From contig JAJYOO010000185.1 in assembly GCA_021796155.1 (NCBI GenBank), forward strand, positions 1 to 5,747: a stretch of 5,747 bases of DNA. The letters are read 5' to 3'. This DNA comes from Chloroflexota bacterium (lineage in GTDB: Bacteria; Chloroflexota; Anaerolineae; Anaerolineales; Villigracilaceae). The position numbers and the translations under genes are program-made. The notes below the pieces were generated by a model. It was not told the origin of the DNA. It did no database searches and worked only from the letters and a program-made list of their open reading frames with translations. Positions 1-4,891 of the stretch are shown here, in pieces (the first letter of the stretch is position 1; each line of letters starts with the position of its first letter).

Positions 1-491
1 GTGAACAACAAACTCGTGACTGGCGGCAGTGCTTCCTTGATGTTTGTTGCGATCAATTTCTTGATCTTCGTGTTGGGTTGCGCGGCTTTCATGGTTTTAT
101 AGAAATTGGTCATGATAAACATGATCTCGATGCCCGCGTCATTGGCCTGGTGAGCGATTTCCGGCGGTGTATAAAGCGGATTCATTGCTACGACCACGCC
201 GCCTGCTTTCAAGATACCGAAATATGCCTCGACGAATTGCGGCGTGTTCGGCATGAAGATTCCTACACGGTCGCCTTTCTTCACGCCCATATCGGCCAGC
301 GCCGCGGCGATGCTGTCTGTCCGGTCGTTCATCTCTTTGTACGAAATGACCGCGCCTTTAAAGATCGTGCAGGCGCGGTCGGGATATTTGCGAGCGGATT
401 CCTCGAGGAAATGGAACAGCGGTTCTTTTGGATAATCAATAGTTGCTGGCACACCCCTATCATAGTGTGCAATCCACGGACGGTCGGTCAT
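1..491 (-). CDS. AMP-forming acyl-CoA synthetase (long-chain fatty acid-CoA ligase-like), N-terminal part, cut by window edge
   Basis: This gene is read leftward from ATG at 491 and has no stop before base 1, giving 163 visible residues. The start is well supported: a strong Shine-Dalgarno (AAAGGAGGAGG) lies about 5 bases upstream. The visible protein has the N-terminal pattern of the ANL adenylating superfamily: a PLFHFLEESARKYPDRA opening, then YKEMNDRTDSIAAAL, GVKKGDRVGIFMPNTPQFV and FGILKAGGVVVAMNPLYTP. These are the usual segments ahead of the ATP-binding loop. Family members activate a carboxylate with ATP and transfer it to CoA. The resemblance is closest to FadD-type fatty acyl-CoA ligases, but the P-loop-like motif and the substrate-pocket region lie outside the window, so chain length cannot be judged. 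It sits 46 bases downstream of miaA on the same strand and may be co-transcribed, although its own strong ribosome binding site allows independent translation. Confidence 0.9.
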   Translation of the reverse strand, partial: MTDRPWIAHYDRGVPATIDYPKEPLFHFLEESARKYPDRACTIFKGAVISYKEMNDRTDSIAAALADMGVKKGDRVGIFMPNTPQFVEAYFGILKAGGVVVAMNPLYTPPEIAHQANDAGIEIMFIMTNFYKTMKAAQPNTKIKKLIATNIKEALPPVTSLLF

Positions 492-494
492 GGT

Positions 495-508
495 GCCTCC
501 TCCTTTGA
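495..508 (-). promoter_or_regulatory. Strong ribosome binding site of the acyl-CoA synthetase gene
   Basis: On the minus strand the bases just before the ATG at 491 read AAAGGAGGAGGCACC. This is close to a perfect anti-Shine-Dalgarno match and is the strongest ribosome binding site in the window. It fixes the start of the partial acyl-CoA synthetase. The other genes here have weak sites, or overlap starts. Confidence 0.8.
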
Positions 509-537
509 AAGTTTAACAGAGTATATACAGGAAGGAA

Positions 538-1467
538 TCAAAAGTCAACTAATTTGTGCAAATAATTTTGAATCTCAAAAATGACTTCATCCTTGACCGT
601 AAACCACTTTATGTTTGGATCGGATTCTTTGAACCAGTTTGCCTGCCTGCGGACGAAAACCCGCGTGGCGCGTCGCATCTCGACTTTGGCTTGCTCGGCG
701 CTGATTTGGCCCTCGATTACTCTGACGCATTCGCGATACCCGATGGCCGACATCGTTGGCAAATCAGCTGAATAACCTTTGGCGAGCAAGCCTTTGACTT
801 CGTCCAATAATCCATTTTCAAACATGGATTCGATGCGCGCATCAATCCGCGCGTAAAGCTCCGGACGCGGACGAGTCAATCCAATCGTAATTAAATGATA
901 TGGCGAATCACCTTGTCCACGTTGCTCGGAGAATTTTCTGCCGGTAGTGAGTATCACCTCCAATGCTCGAATCGTTCTTCTGAAATTTCTTGCATCTATT
1001 TTTTCAGCAGCCTCAGGATCGAGCATTCTCAATCTTTCATGCAGCCACTCTTTCCCTCTTTCTTCTTCCATCCTTCCTAATTCATCCCTCAATCTTTTAT
1101 CTGGCTCAACTTCCGGCGGCTTCCATCCCTCAGTAACGGCTCGAATATATTGCCCTGTCCCGCCGACCAGCAATGGCAATTTGTTGCGCGAATGAATATC
1201 GACAATCGCTTCTCGTGCCTTTTGCTGAAATACAGCCAGCGATAAAATTTCATCTGGATTGGCAATATCAATCAAATGATGTGGAACACGCGCTTGTTCT
1301 TCGCGCGTGGGTTTGGCAGTGCCGATGTCCATGCCGCGGTAGAAGAGACGCGAATCCGCCGAGACGATCTCGCCGTTGATTTTTTCAGCAAGTTGAATCG
1401 CGATTTCCGTTTTGCCAACGGCGGTTGGACCGACGAGGAGAATGAGAGGAGGTTGTTTTATCTTCAT
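538..1467 (-). CDS. miaA: tRNA dimethylallyltransferase (MiaA)
   Basis: The product is 309 residues, the usual length for MiaA. The enzyme transfers a dimethylallyl group from DMAPP to N6 of A37 in tRNAs that read UNN codons, the first step toward i6A/ms2i6A. A P-loop GPTAVGKT lies at residues 13-20. It is followed by SADSRLFYRGMDIGTAKP (about 36-53), which holds the conserved Asp of the active site. VGGTGQYIRAV is at 101-111, DARNFRRTIRALEV at 158-171, the tRNA-binding SAIGYRE at 240-246 and RRQANWF at 273-279, so the domain is complete. In the DSxQxY motif the Gln is Leu, which I recall is also the case in E. coli MiaA, so this is not alarming. The ATG at 1467 has a modest GGAG about 4 bases upstream. 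The gene follows yraN after a 69-base repeat-rich spacer and precedes the acyl-CoA synthetase by 46 bases. Confidence 0.97.
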   Translation of the reverse strand: MKIKQPPLILLVGPTAVGKTEIAIQLAEKINGEIVSADSRLFYRGMDIGTAKPTREEQARVPHHLIDIANPDEILSLAVFQQKAREAIVDIHSRNKLPLLVGGTGQYIRAVTEGWKPPEVEPDKRLRDELGRMEEERGKEWLHERLRMLDPEAAEKIDARNFRRTIRALEVILTTGRKFSEQRGQGDSPYHLITIGLTRPRPELYARIDARIESMFENGLLDEVKGLLAKGYSADLPTMSAIGYRECVRVIEGQISAEQAKVEMRRATRVFVRRQANWFKESDPNIKWFTVKDEVIFEIQNYLHKLVDF

Positions 1468-1483
1468 AACTCCAAGACGATAT

Positions 1484-1545
1484 TTGATATTCGAGATTCG
1501 TTCATCATTTCCGGATTCCGAATATCGATTTCCGATTTACGAAAT
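1484..1545. repeat. ATTCG-type palindromic spacer repeat between yraN and miaA
   Basis: This is an AT-rich stretch built from ATTCG/CGAAT units. GATATTCGAGATTCG (1486-1500) faces CGAATATCGA (1519-1528), giving an 8-base perfect inverted pair (GATATTCG/CGAATATC) with a loop of about 25 bases. The unit TCGATATTCG (minus strand of 1519-1528) recurs twice in the repeat at 3521-3592. The 11-mer GATATTCGAGA (1486-1496) recurs exactly at 1950-1960. The repeat overlaps the 3' end of yraN and supplies its TAA stop. It reads as a dispersed intergenic repeat family; whether it is mobile, an RNA processing signal or a terminator cannot be decided from one window. Confidence 0.6.
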
Positions 1546-1890
1546 TGCATTCTCAAAATGGACAATCTCTGGTTTGCCATTTACCTCTTCCACGGCGATG
1601 ACATCAATCTGCCAGTGGTCAATTTCGTTTTGTTGGGCGTAATGTTCAGCGCAGGATAACATGTGCTGTTGTTTCCTCGGCGTGACCGCGATCTCCGGCG
1701 GTCCAAGCGAAGACGATGTCCGCGCTTTGACTTCGACAAAAATCGTAAAGCCGTCTTTCCGTGCAATCAAATCAATCTCGCCGTATGGCATGCGGACATT
1801 GCGCGCGATGATCTCATAACCCTTGGCGGATAAATAATCCGCCGCGGCTTGCTCGCCCCATTGACCAATGCGTTGATTACGAGCGGTCAT
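1537..1890 (-). CDS. yraN: YraN/UPF0102 family protein, predicted endonuclease-like fold
   Basis: The product is 117 residues from the ATG at 1890, the normal family length. An in-frame TTG at 1899 would add three residues; I prefer ATG because neither start has a clear ribosome binding site and conserved similarity begins after it. The family signature is present in order: GQWGEQAAADYLSAKGYEI (9-27), ARNVRMPYGEIDLIARKDG (29-47), and TIFVEVKARTSSSLG (49-63). Asp40, Glu53 and Lys55 form the D...ExK core seen in restriction-endonuclease/Holliday-junction-resolvase folds. The biological role of the family is not firmly established; a nucleic-acid-processing role is inferred. In many bacteria yraN lies near rnhB, rimM or the signal peptidase gene, but here it precedes miaA. 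The C-terminal NAIS and the stop codon are contributed by a palindromic repeat. Confidence 0.92.
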   Translation of the reverse strand: MTARNQRIGQWGEQAAADYLSAKGYEIIARNVRMPYGEIDLIARKDGFTIFVEVKARTSSSLGPPEIAVTPRKQQHMLSCAEHYAQQNEIDHWQIDVIAVEEVNGKPEIVHFENAIS

Positions 1891-1905
1891 TGTGAACAAA
1901 TTTCT

Positions 1906-1996
1906 ATGTCACTCTGAGAGAGCGAAGCGACCGAAGAGTCTCGTAACAAGATATTCGAGACCCTTCGACTTTGCTGTGCTTCGCTCAGGGAGACAT
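1906..1996. repeat. Large imperfect inverted repeat in the spacer between the glycosyltransferase gene and yraN
   Basis: The left arm 1906-1943 and right arm 1956-1996 are imperfect reverse complements separated by a 12-base loop (1944-1955, TAACAAGATATT). The arms begin and end ATGTC.../...GACAT and CTCG/CGAG, and contain the GAGCGAAGCGA and CTTCGCTCAGGG units. On RNA from either strand this would form a long stem with bulges. No clear U-run follows on the minus strand, so it is not a textbook intrinsic terminator. The composition resembles widespread REP/MITE-like intergenic repeats of Chloroflexota genomes. It fills most of the 124-base gap (1891-2014); nothing else coding is visible there. 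Confidence 0.75.
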
Positions 1997-2014
1997 TTAT
2001 AAAATGATCGTGAA

Positions 2015-3217
2015 TCATTGCAAAAATTTCTCCAAGATGCCGCGCAGGCGGACATCCCAGCGTTCTTTGATGGGGCGTGATGCATATACCAAACGTTCGT
2101 ATTGCTCGAGCATGGTATGCGTCGTCCGTTCGATGGCATAACGGGTCGATGCTTGGCGGGCCGCGTCGCCCATTTGCTCGCGCAGGCTCGCATCCAGACA
2201 AAGACGCGTGAGCTTGGCCGTGAAAGCGGGCAAATCATCCGTTGAGAGAAATCCGGTTTTGCCATCCTCAATCGTGTCGCTGATTCCCGGCGATTGAATC
2301 CCAAGCACGGGAAGTCCCGATGCCATGCCCTCAATCACCGAAAGCGGGTGAACTTCCGTAACGGAGGCAGTGACGAACGCGTCGCACATGGCGAGATAGA
2401 ATGGCAATTCGTCATACGGGACCATGCCTGTGAAGCGGACGCGATGTTGAAGGTTAAGTGCCGCGACCAGTTGTTGGATTTCGTCCTCGACTTGTTTTTG
2501 TCCGCCGCCGACGATGATGAGATGGACATGATCGAGCGCATGAGTAACTCCGGCAAAGGCTTGCAGCAAGAACGATAAATTCTTTTCGGGTGCGATGCGG
2601 CCAGCATAAATCAGCAGCACATCATTTTTTGTGTATCCAAAATCAGCGCGGGTGTATGGCTTGGCTTTATAGAAATGTTGCAGTTCAACTCCGTTCGGAA
2701 TGATCTCGACGCGGCTCGTCACGCCCATATCGCGCAAAATATCTGCCATGCCCGCAGATGGTGAAACCACAAGACTCATCGCTTCGCAAAATGGTGGCAT
2801 GTAAGCCTGTAATAATCCGTCGCTGATTTCTTCTGGAACGATCGGAAAATAAGTTTGAGCATAAAGATCGTAACGCGTGTGATTCGTGAAAACAATCGGA
2901 ATACGAAGCGGCTGGCAATATCGAATCGCAAGACGTCCGCTCAAAAATGGATGATGAACGTGGACGATGTCCATCGTTTGCAATAATTTTTTGGCGGCGA
3001 TGGTGTGACGGAAGGAAAGATAATAGCCCGTGTCCACCAACGGCAGGCCTGGCGAACGGACAACGCGCGGCTCGTCATCCTGAAAATCCTGATCGCCGAA
3101 TGTGAACACGAATACTTCGTGTCCCGCTTTTTCGAGATAACGTTTGTTGATGTTAATGTAATTTGTGATTCCGCTGACGTGCGGTTTGTAAACGTCCACC
3201 ATCATGCCGATTCGCAT
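2015..3217 (-). CDS. GT4-family glycosyltransferase (possible diacylglycerol or lipid glycosyltransferase)
   Basis: The product is 400 residues from ATG at 3217. The frame stays open upstream to 3676, but that part runs antisense through ttuB and is not protein-like. The true N-terminus is MRIGMMVDVYKPHVSGITNY, the typical first strand and Gly-rich loop of a GT-B fold. DIVHVHHPFLSG lies at 83-94, IPIVFTNHTRYDLYA at 106-120, IIPNGVE at 172-178, and YAGRIAPEKN at 204-213. The EX7E motif (Glu288/Glu296 in TEVHPLSVIEGMASGLPV) marks the nucleotide-sugar site of retaining GT4 enzymes. The HHPFLSG and FTNHTRYDLY segments resemble the branch that includes 1,2-diacylglycerol glucosyltransferases and PimB-like mannosyltransferases, so glycolipid synthesis at the membrane is plausible. 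Sugar and acceptor cannot be assigned. There is no signal peptide or obvious transmembrane segment. The ATG lacks a Shine-Dalgarno sequence. Confidence 0.92.
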   Translation of the reverse strand: MRIGMMVDVYKPHVSGITNYININKRYLEKAGHEVFVFTFGDQDFQDDEPRVVRSPGLPLVDTGYYLSFRHTIAAKKLLQTMDIVHVHHPFLSGRLAIRYCQPLRIPIVFTNHTRYDLYAQTYFPIVPEEISDGLLQAYMPPFCEAMSLVVSPSAGMADILRDMGVTSRVEIIPNGVELQHFYKAKPYTRADFGYTKNDVLLIYAGRIAPEKNLSFLLQAFAGVTHALDHVHLIIVGGGQKQVEDEIQQLVAALNLQHRVRFTGMVPYDELPFYLAMCDAFVTASVTEVHPLSVIEGMASGLPVLGIQSPGISDTIEDGKTGFLSTDDLPAFTAKLTRLCLDASLREQMGDAARQASTRYAIERTTHTMLEQYERLVYASRPIKERWDVRLRGILEKFLQ

Positions 3218-3218
3218 G

Positions 3219-3247
3219 TTTACATGGTACAGGGAAGAAGATATAGA
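3219..3247 (+). promoter_or_regulatory. Candidate sigma-70-type promoter for the ttuB-ttuA operon
   Basis: TTTACA (3219-3224, 5/6 to the -35 consensus) is spaced 17 bases from TATAGA (3242-3247, 4/6 to the -10 consensus). Transcription would start near 3254, leaving a leader of about 65 bases before ttuB. A second TATGAT at 3291-3296 could act as a -10 but has no recognisable -35. The rest of the 3218-3319 gap is purine-rich, with GATGAAGGATGAAAG-like reiterations. Its elements overlap those of the candidate leftward promoter. Confidence 0.35.
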
Positions 3248-3252
3248 GTCAA
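3224..3252 (-). promoter_or_regulatory. Candidate sigma-70-type promoter for the glycosyltransferase gene, possibly leaderless
   Basis: Reading the minus strand, TTGACT (3252-3247, 5/6 to the -35 consensus) is followed after 17 bases by TACCAT (3229-3224, 4/6 to the -10 consensus). The expected transcription start, about 7 bases further on, falls at or next to the A of the ATG at 3217. Because no Shine-Dalgarno precedes that ATG, a leaderless mRNA would fit. This is pattern matching only and the -10 is mediocre. Confidence 0.4.
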
Positions 3253-3310
3253 GGATAAAAGATGAAGGATGAAAGCTGAAGAAATTAGCGTATGATAGAA
3301 TCTGCCAATC

Positions 3311-3318
3311 AAGGAAAG
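3311..3318 (+). promoter_or_regulatory. Ribosome binding site of ttuB
   Basis: AAGGAAAG lies immediately before the ATG at 3320, with about 5 bases between the AGGA core and the start. It supports 3320 as the start. The first residues, MTVKLILRDKEYEV, also match the first beta hairpin of ubiquitin-like sulfur carriers. Confidence 0.65.
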
Positions 3319-3319
3319 T

Positions 3320-3583
3320 ATGACGGTCAAATTGATTTTGCGCGATAAGGAATATGAAGTGAAGCCGGGAATGACGCTGCTTTCTTCTTTGGAGAAATGC
3401 AACGTCAATCCAGAGTCGGTCATTGCTACGCGCGACGGCGAGATGATTCTTGAAGACGAAATTCTGAAAGACGGCGATGTGATTAAGTTGGTCGCTGTAA
3501 TTTCGGGTGGAGCCGAGAAGCGAAATTCGAGTTTCGATATTCGATATTCGAAACCCGACTCCCGACTGCCAAATTACGAATAA
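3320..3583 (+). CDS. ttuB: TtuB-like ubiquitin-fold sulfur carrier (ThiS/MoaD family) with a 23-residue tail after the Gly-Gly
   Basis: The product is 87 residues. Residues 1-64 form a normal beta-grasp sulfur carrier: MTVKLILRDKEYEV hairpin, helix TLLSSLEKC (19-27), ATRDGEMILEDEIL (36-49), and DGDVIKLVAVISGG (51-64). In Thermus TtuB the terminal Gly is adenylated by TtuC, thiocarboxylated, and used by TtuA to thiolate tRNA position 54. Placement directly ahead of ttuA makes TtuB more likely than ThiS or MoaD. The oddity is at the C-terminus: the family normally stops at GG, near residue 64-65, but here the frame continues through AEKRNSSFDI and on to a TAA at 3581. Bases 3521-3583 of this tail lie in an ATTCG-type palindromic repeat. 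The fold would be intact, but the GG is not C-terminal in the primary product. Proteolytic trimming, loss of function or an atypical mechanism are all possible; a sequencing error is less likely because no nearby frame gives a clean stop at GG. Confidence 0.85.
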   Translation: MTVKLILRDKEYEVKPGMTLLSSLEKCNVNPESVIATRDGEMILEDEILKDGDVIKLVAVISGGAEKRNSSFDIRYSKPDSRLPNYE

Positions 3584-3592
3584 CGAATATCG
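3521..3592. repeat. ATTCG-type palindromic repeat inside the 3' end of ttuB and the ttuB-ttuA spacer
   Basis: CGATATTCG occurs twice in overlapping tandem (3535-3543 and 3542-3550), and its reverse complement CGAATATCG lies at 3584-3592. GTTTCGA (3531-3537) also pairs with TCGAAAC (3548-3554). The region is made of ATTCG, CCCGACT and ACGAATA units, unlike the codon texture of the flanking genes. It encodes residues 68-87 of the sulfur carrier, supplies its TAA stop, and covers part of the 25-base gap before ttuA. It shares the 10-mer TCGATATTCG with the repeat at 1484-1545. It looks like an insertion or expansion of a dispersed intergenic repeat at the end of ttuB. Confidence 0.6.
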
Positions 3593-3608
3593 CTTAACGG
3601 TATATCTT

Positions 3609-4550
3609 ATGAAATGTAGAAAATGTGGTGCGAAGGCTTCGGTCAACATGCGCCAGCACAGGCTGGCTCTGTGCAAGGAACATTATCTCGAATGGATTCC
3701 AGAGCAGACCGAGCGCTTCATCAAAAAATATCAGATGTTTGATCGCGGCGATAAAATCCTCGTTGCGGTTTCGGGCGGTAAAGATTCGCTTTCGTTGTGG
3801 GATATTCTCGTCAGACTTGGTTATCAAGCAGACGGACTTTATATCGGCCTCGGCATTGATGGCGGCGTAAGCTATTCATCCGAGTCGCATCGTCTCGCTG
3901 AAGAGTTCGCGAACGAAAACAATCTCAAGCTTCATGTCGTTGATGTTGAAAAAGAATACGGGCAACCAATTCCGATGCTAGCAGAGATCAGCCACCGCGG
4001 ACATGGCAAGCCATGTTCGGTCTGTGGACTGACCAAGCGTCATGTGATGAATCGCATCGCGCGCGATCTTGGTTATGATGTGCTGGCAACAGGTCACAAC
4101 CTCGATGATGAAGCGGCTGTCCTTTTTGGAAATACGCTTTCGTGGTCGGGCGAATATTTGTTGCGACAAGGCCCGGTTCTTTCCTCAGCGGATGGCTTGG
4201 CGCGCAAGGTCAAGCCGCTCTGCCGTTTTTACGAACGCGAGATGACAGCGTATGCGCTTCTGCGCGGCATCGAATATATTTATGAAGAATGCCCGTTCGC
4301 TGAAGGTTCGACTTCGATCTATTACAAAGAATTGCTCAACAAACTTGAGACAGACCGTCCTGGCTCGAAGCTGACTTTTTATTTGCGTTTTCTCGAAGCG
4401 CGTCAAACAGGCGGATTGTTTGTCGAGCAGAACGAAGAGAAAACACATCTGCATCCTTGTCCCAATTGCGGACAGCCTACATCTGCACCCGGATTATGTT
4501 CCTTTTGCCGATTGATGGAAAAAGCAAAAGCTGAACCTAACGCCTTATGA
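3609..4550 (+). CDS. ttuA: tRNA-5-methyluridine(54) 2-sulfurtransferase TtuA
   Basis: The product is 313 residues from ATG at 3609. The frame is open back to 3507, but that part lies inside ttuB and the repeat, and MKCRKCGAKA is the expected N-terminus. The enzyme adenylates and thiolates U54/m5U54 in the tRNA T-loop, with sulfur delivered by TtuB-thiocarboxylate. The visible architecture is complete. An N-terminal zinc site is formed by Cys3, Cys6, Cys22 and His25. The PP-loop SGGKDS is at 55-60. Cys136, Cys139 (PCSVCGLTKRH) and Cys228 (EECPF) are the [4Fe-4S] ligands. TGHNLDDEAAVLFGN is at 161-175. A second zinc site is formed by Cys284, Cys287, Cys297 and Cys300. Similarity to my memory of Thermus thermophilus TtuA runs along the whole length. 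The paralogue TtcA (position 32) lacks the two zinc fingers, so TtuA is preferred. The stop overlaps the next start by ATGA. No strong ribosome binding site precedes the ATG. Confidence 0.95.
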   Translation: MKCRKCGAKASVNMRQHRLALCKEHYLEWIPEQTERFIKKYQMFDRGDKILVAVSGGKDSLSLWDILVRLGYQADGLYIGLGIDGGVSYSSESHRLAEEFANENNLKLHVVDVEKEYGQPIPMLAEISHRGHGKPCSVCGLTKRHVMNRIARDLGYDVLATGHNLDDEAAVLFGNTLSWSGEYLLRQGPVLSSADGLARKVKPLCRFYEREMTAYALLRGIEYIYEECPFAEGSTSIYYKELLNKLETDRPGSKLTFYLRFLEARQTGGLFVEQNEEKTHLHPCPNCGQPTSAPGLCSFCRLMEKAKAEPNAL

Positions 4551-4891
4551 CATTACCGATCTCTGTTGAAAACGCAGAGCATTACATTTGGGGAGAGATT
4601 TGCGATGGCTGGCATCTGCTAAAACGAGATGACGTCAGCATCATACAAGAACGCGTCCCAGCCGGTGGGGCGGAAGCGATGCACTTTCATAATATCGCGC
4701 GACAATTTTTCTACATTCTTGAGGGCGAAGGGACGATGGTCTTCGAAGATCATGAAGTGAAAGTGCAAAAGGGAAATGGATTGGAAATCGCGCCGGGAGT
4801 TCGCCATCAATTTTGTAACAAGTCACAAAATGATGTTCACTTTTTAGTTGTATCTATTCCAACCACGCGCGGAGATCGAATCAATTCATGA
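4547..4891 (+). CDS. Small cupin-domain protein
   Basis: The product is 114 residues with a single Cupin_2-type beta barrel. Motif 1 is GGAEAMHFHNIARQFFYILEG (about 40-60) with His46, His48 and Gln53; the usual Glu metal ligand is replaced by Gln. Motif 2 is GNGLEIAPGVRHQFCN (77-91) with the expected PG and His87. A metal site with three His and one Gln is therefore likely, although the Gln may weaken binding. The substrate is unknown; related small cupins act as sugar-binding, epimerase-like or sensor proteins, and nothing here selects among these. The start overlaps the ttuA stop and the stop overlaps the next start, both as ATGA, so translation is probably coupled. No evidence ties it directly to tRNA thiolation beyond operon membership. 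Confidence 0.9.
   Translation: MTLPISVENAEHYIWGEICDGWHLLKRDDVSIIQERVPAGGAEAMHFHNIARQFFYILEGEGTMVFEDHEVKVQKGNGLEIAPGVRHQFCNKSQNDVHFLVVSIPTTRGDRINS

Noticed and set aside
78..584. 168-residue open frame on the plus strand
   Set aside because: It is antisense to the acyl-CoA synthetase and the end of miaA, shows no recognisable domain, and crosses the strong ribosome binding site of the minus-strand gene.
1276..1659. 127-residue plus-strand open frame across the miaA/yraN junction
   Set aside because: It is antisense to two well-supported genes and spans a repeat, with no domain signal.
1891..1899. TTG start for yraN at 1899
   Set aside because: It adds only three residues and has no better ribosome binding site than the ATG at 1890; kept as an alternative, not the call.
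1906..1996. CRISPR array or tRNA gene
   Set aside because: There is one inverted pair, not regularly spaced direct repeats, and no cloverleaf or T-loop consensus is visible.
2003..2019. Small hairpin AATGAT/ATCATT at the glycosyltransferase stop as a terminator
   Set aside because: The stem is only 6 A/T-rich base pairs with no U-tract, too weak to call.
1909..2334. Minus-strand open frames overlapping the end of the glycosyltransferase and the inverted repeat
   Set aside because: They are out-of-frame shadows of the glycosyltransferase coding sequence, with Arg/Ser/Cys-rich composition typical of spurious frames.
3241..3290. Riboswitch or leader peptide ahead of ttuB
   Set aside because: The stretch is purine-rich with simple reiterations, with no conserved stem pattern and no convincing short frame with a ribosome binding site.
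3507..3608. Upstream start for TtuA giving 347 residues
   Set aside because: The extra 34 residues overlap ttuB in another frame and translate the palindromic repeat. The known family N-terminus with the zinc-binding CxxC begins at 3609.
3218..3676. N-terminal extension of the glycosyltransferase to 553 residues
   Set aside because: The added 153 residues run antisense to ttuB and the start of ttuA and have no GT-like pattern. The GT-B first strand begins at the ATG at 3217.
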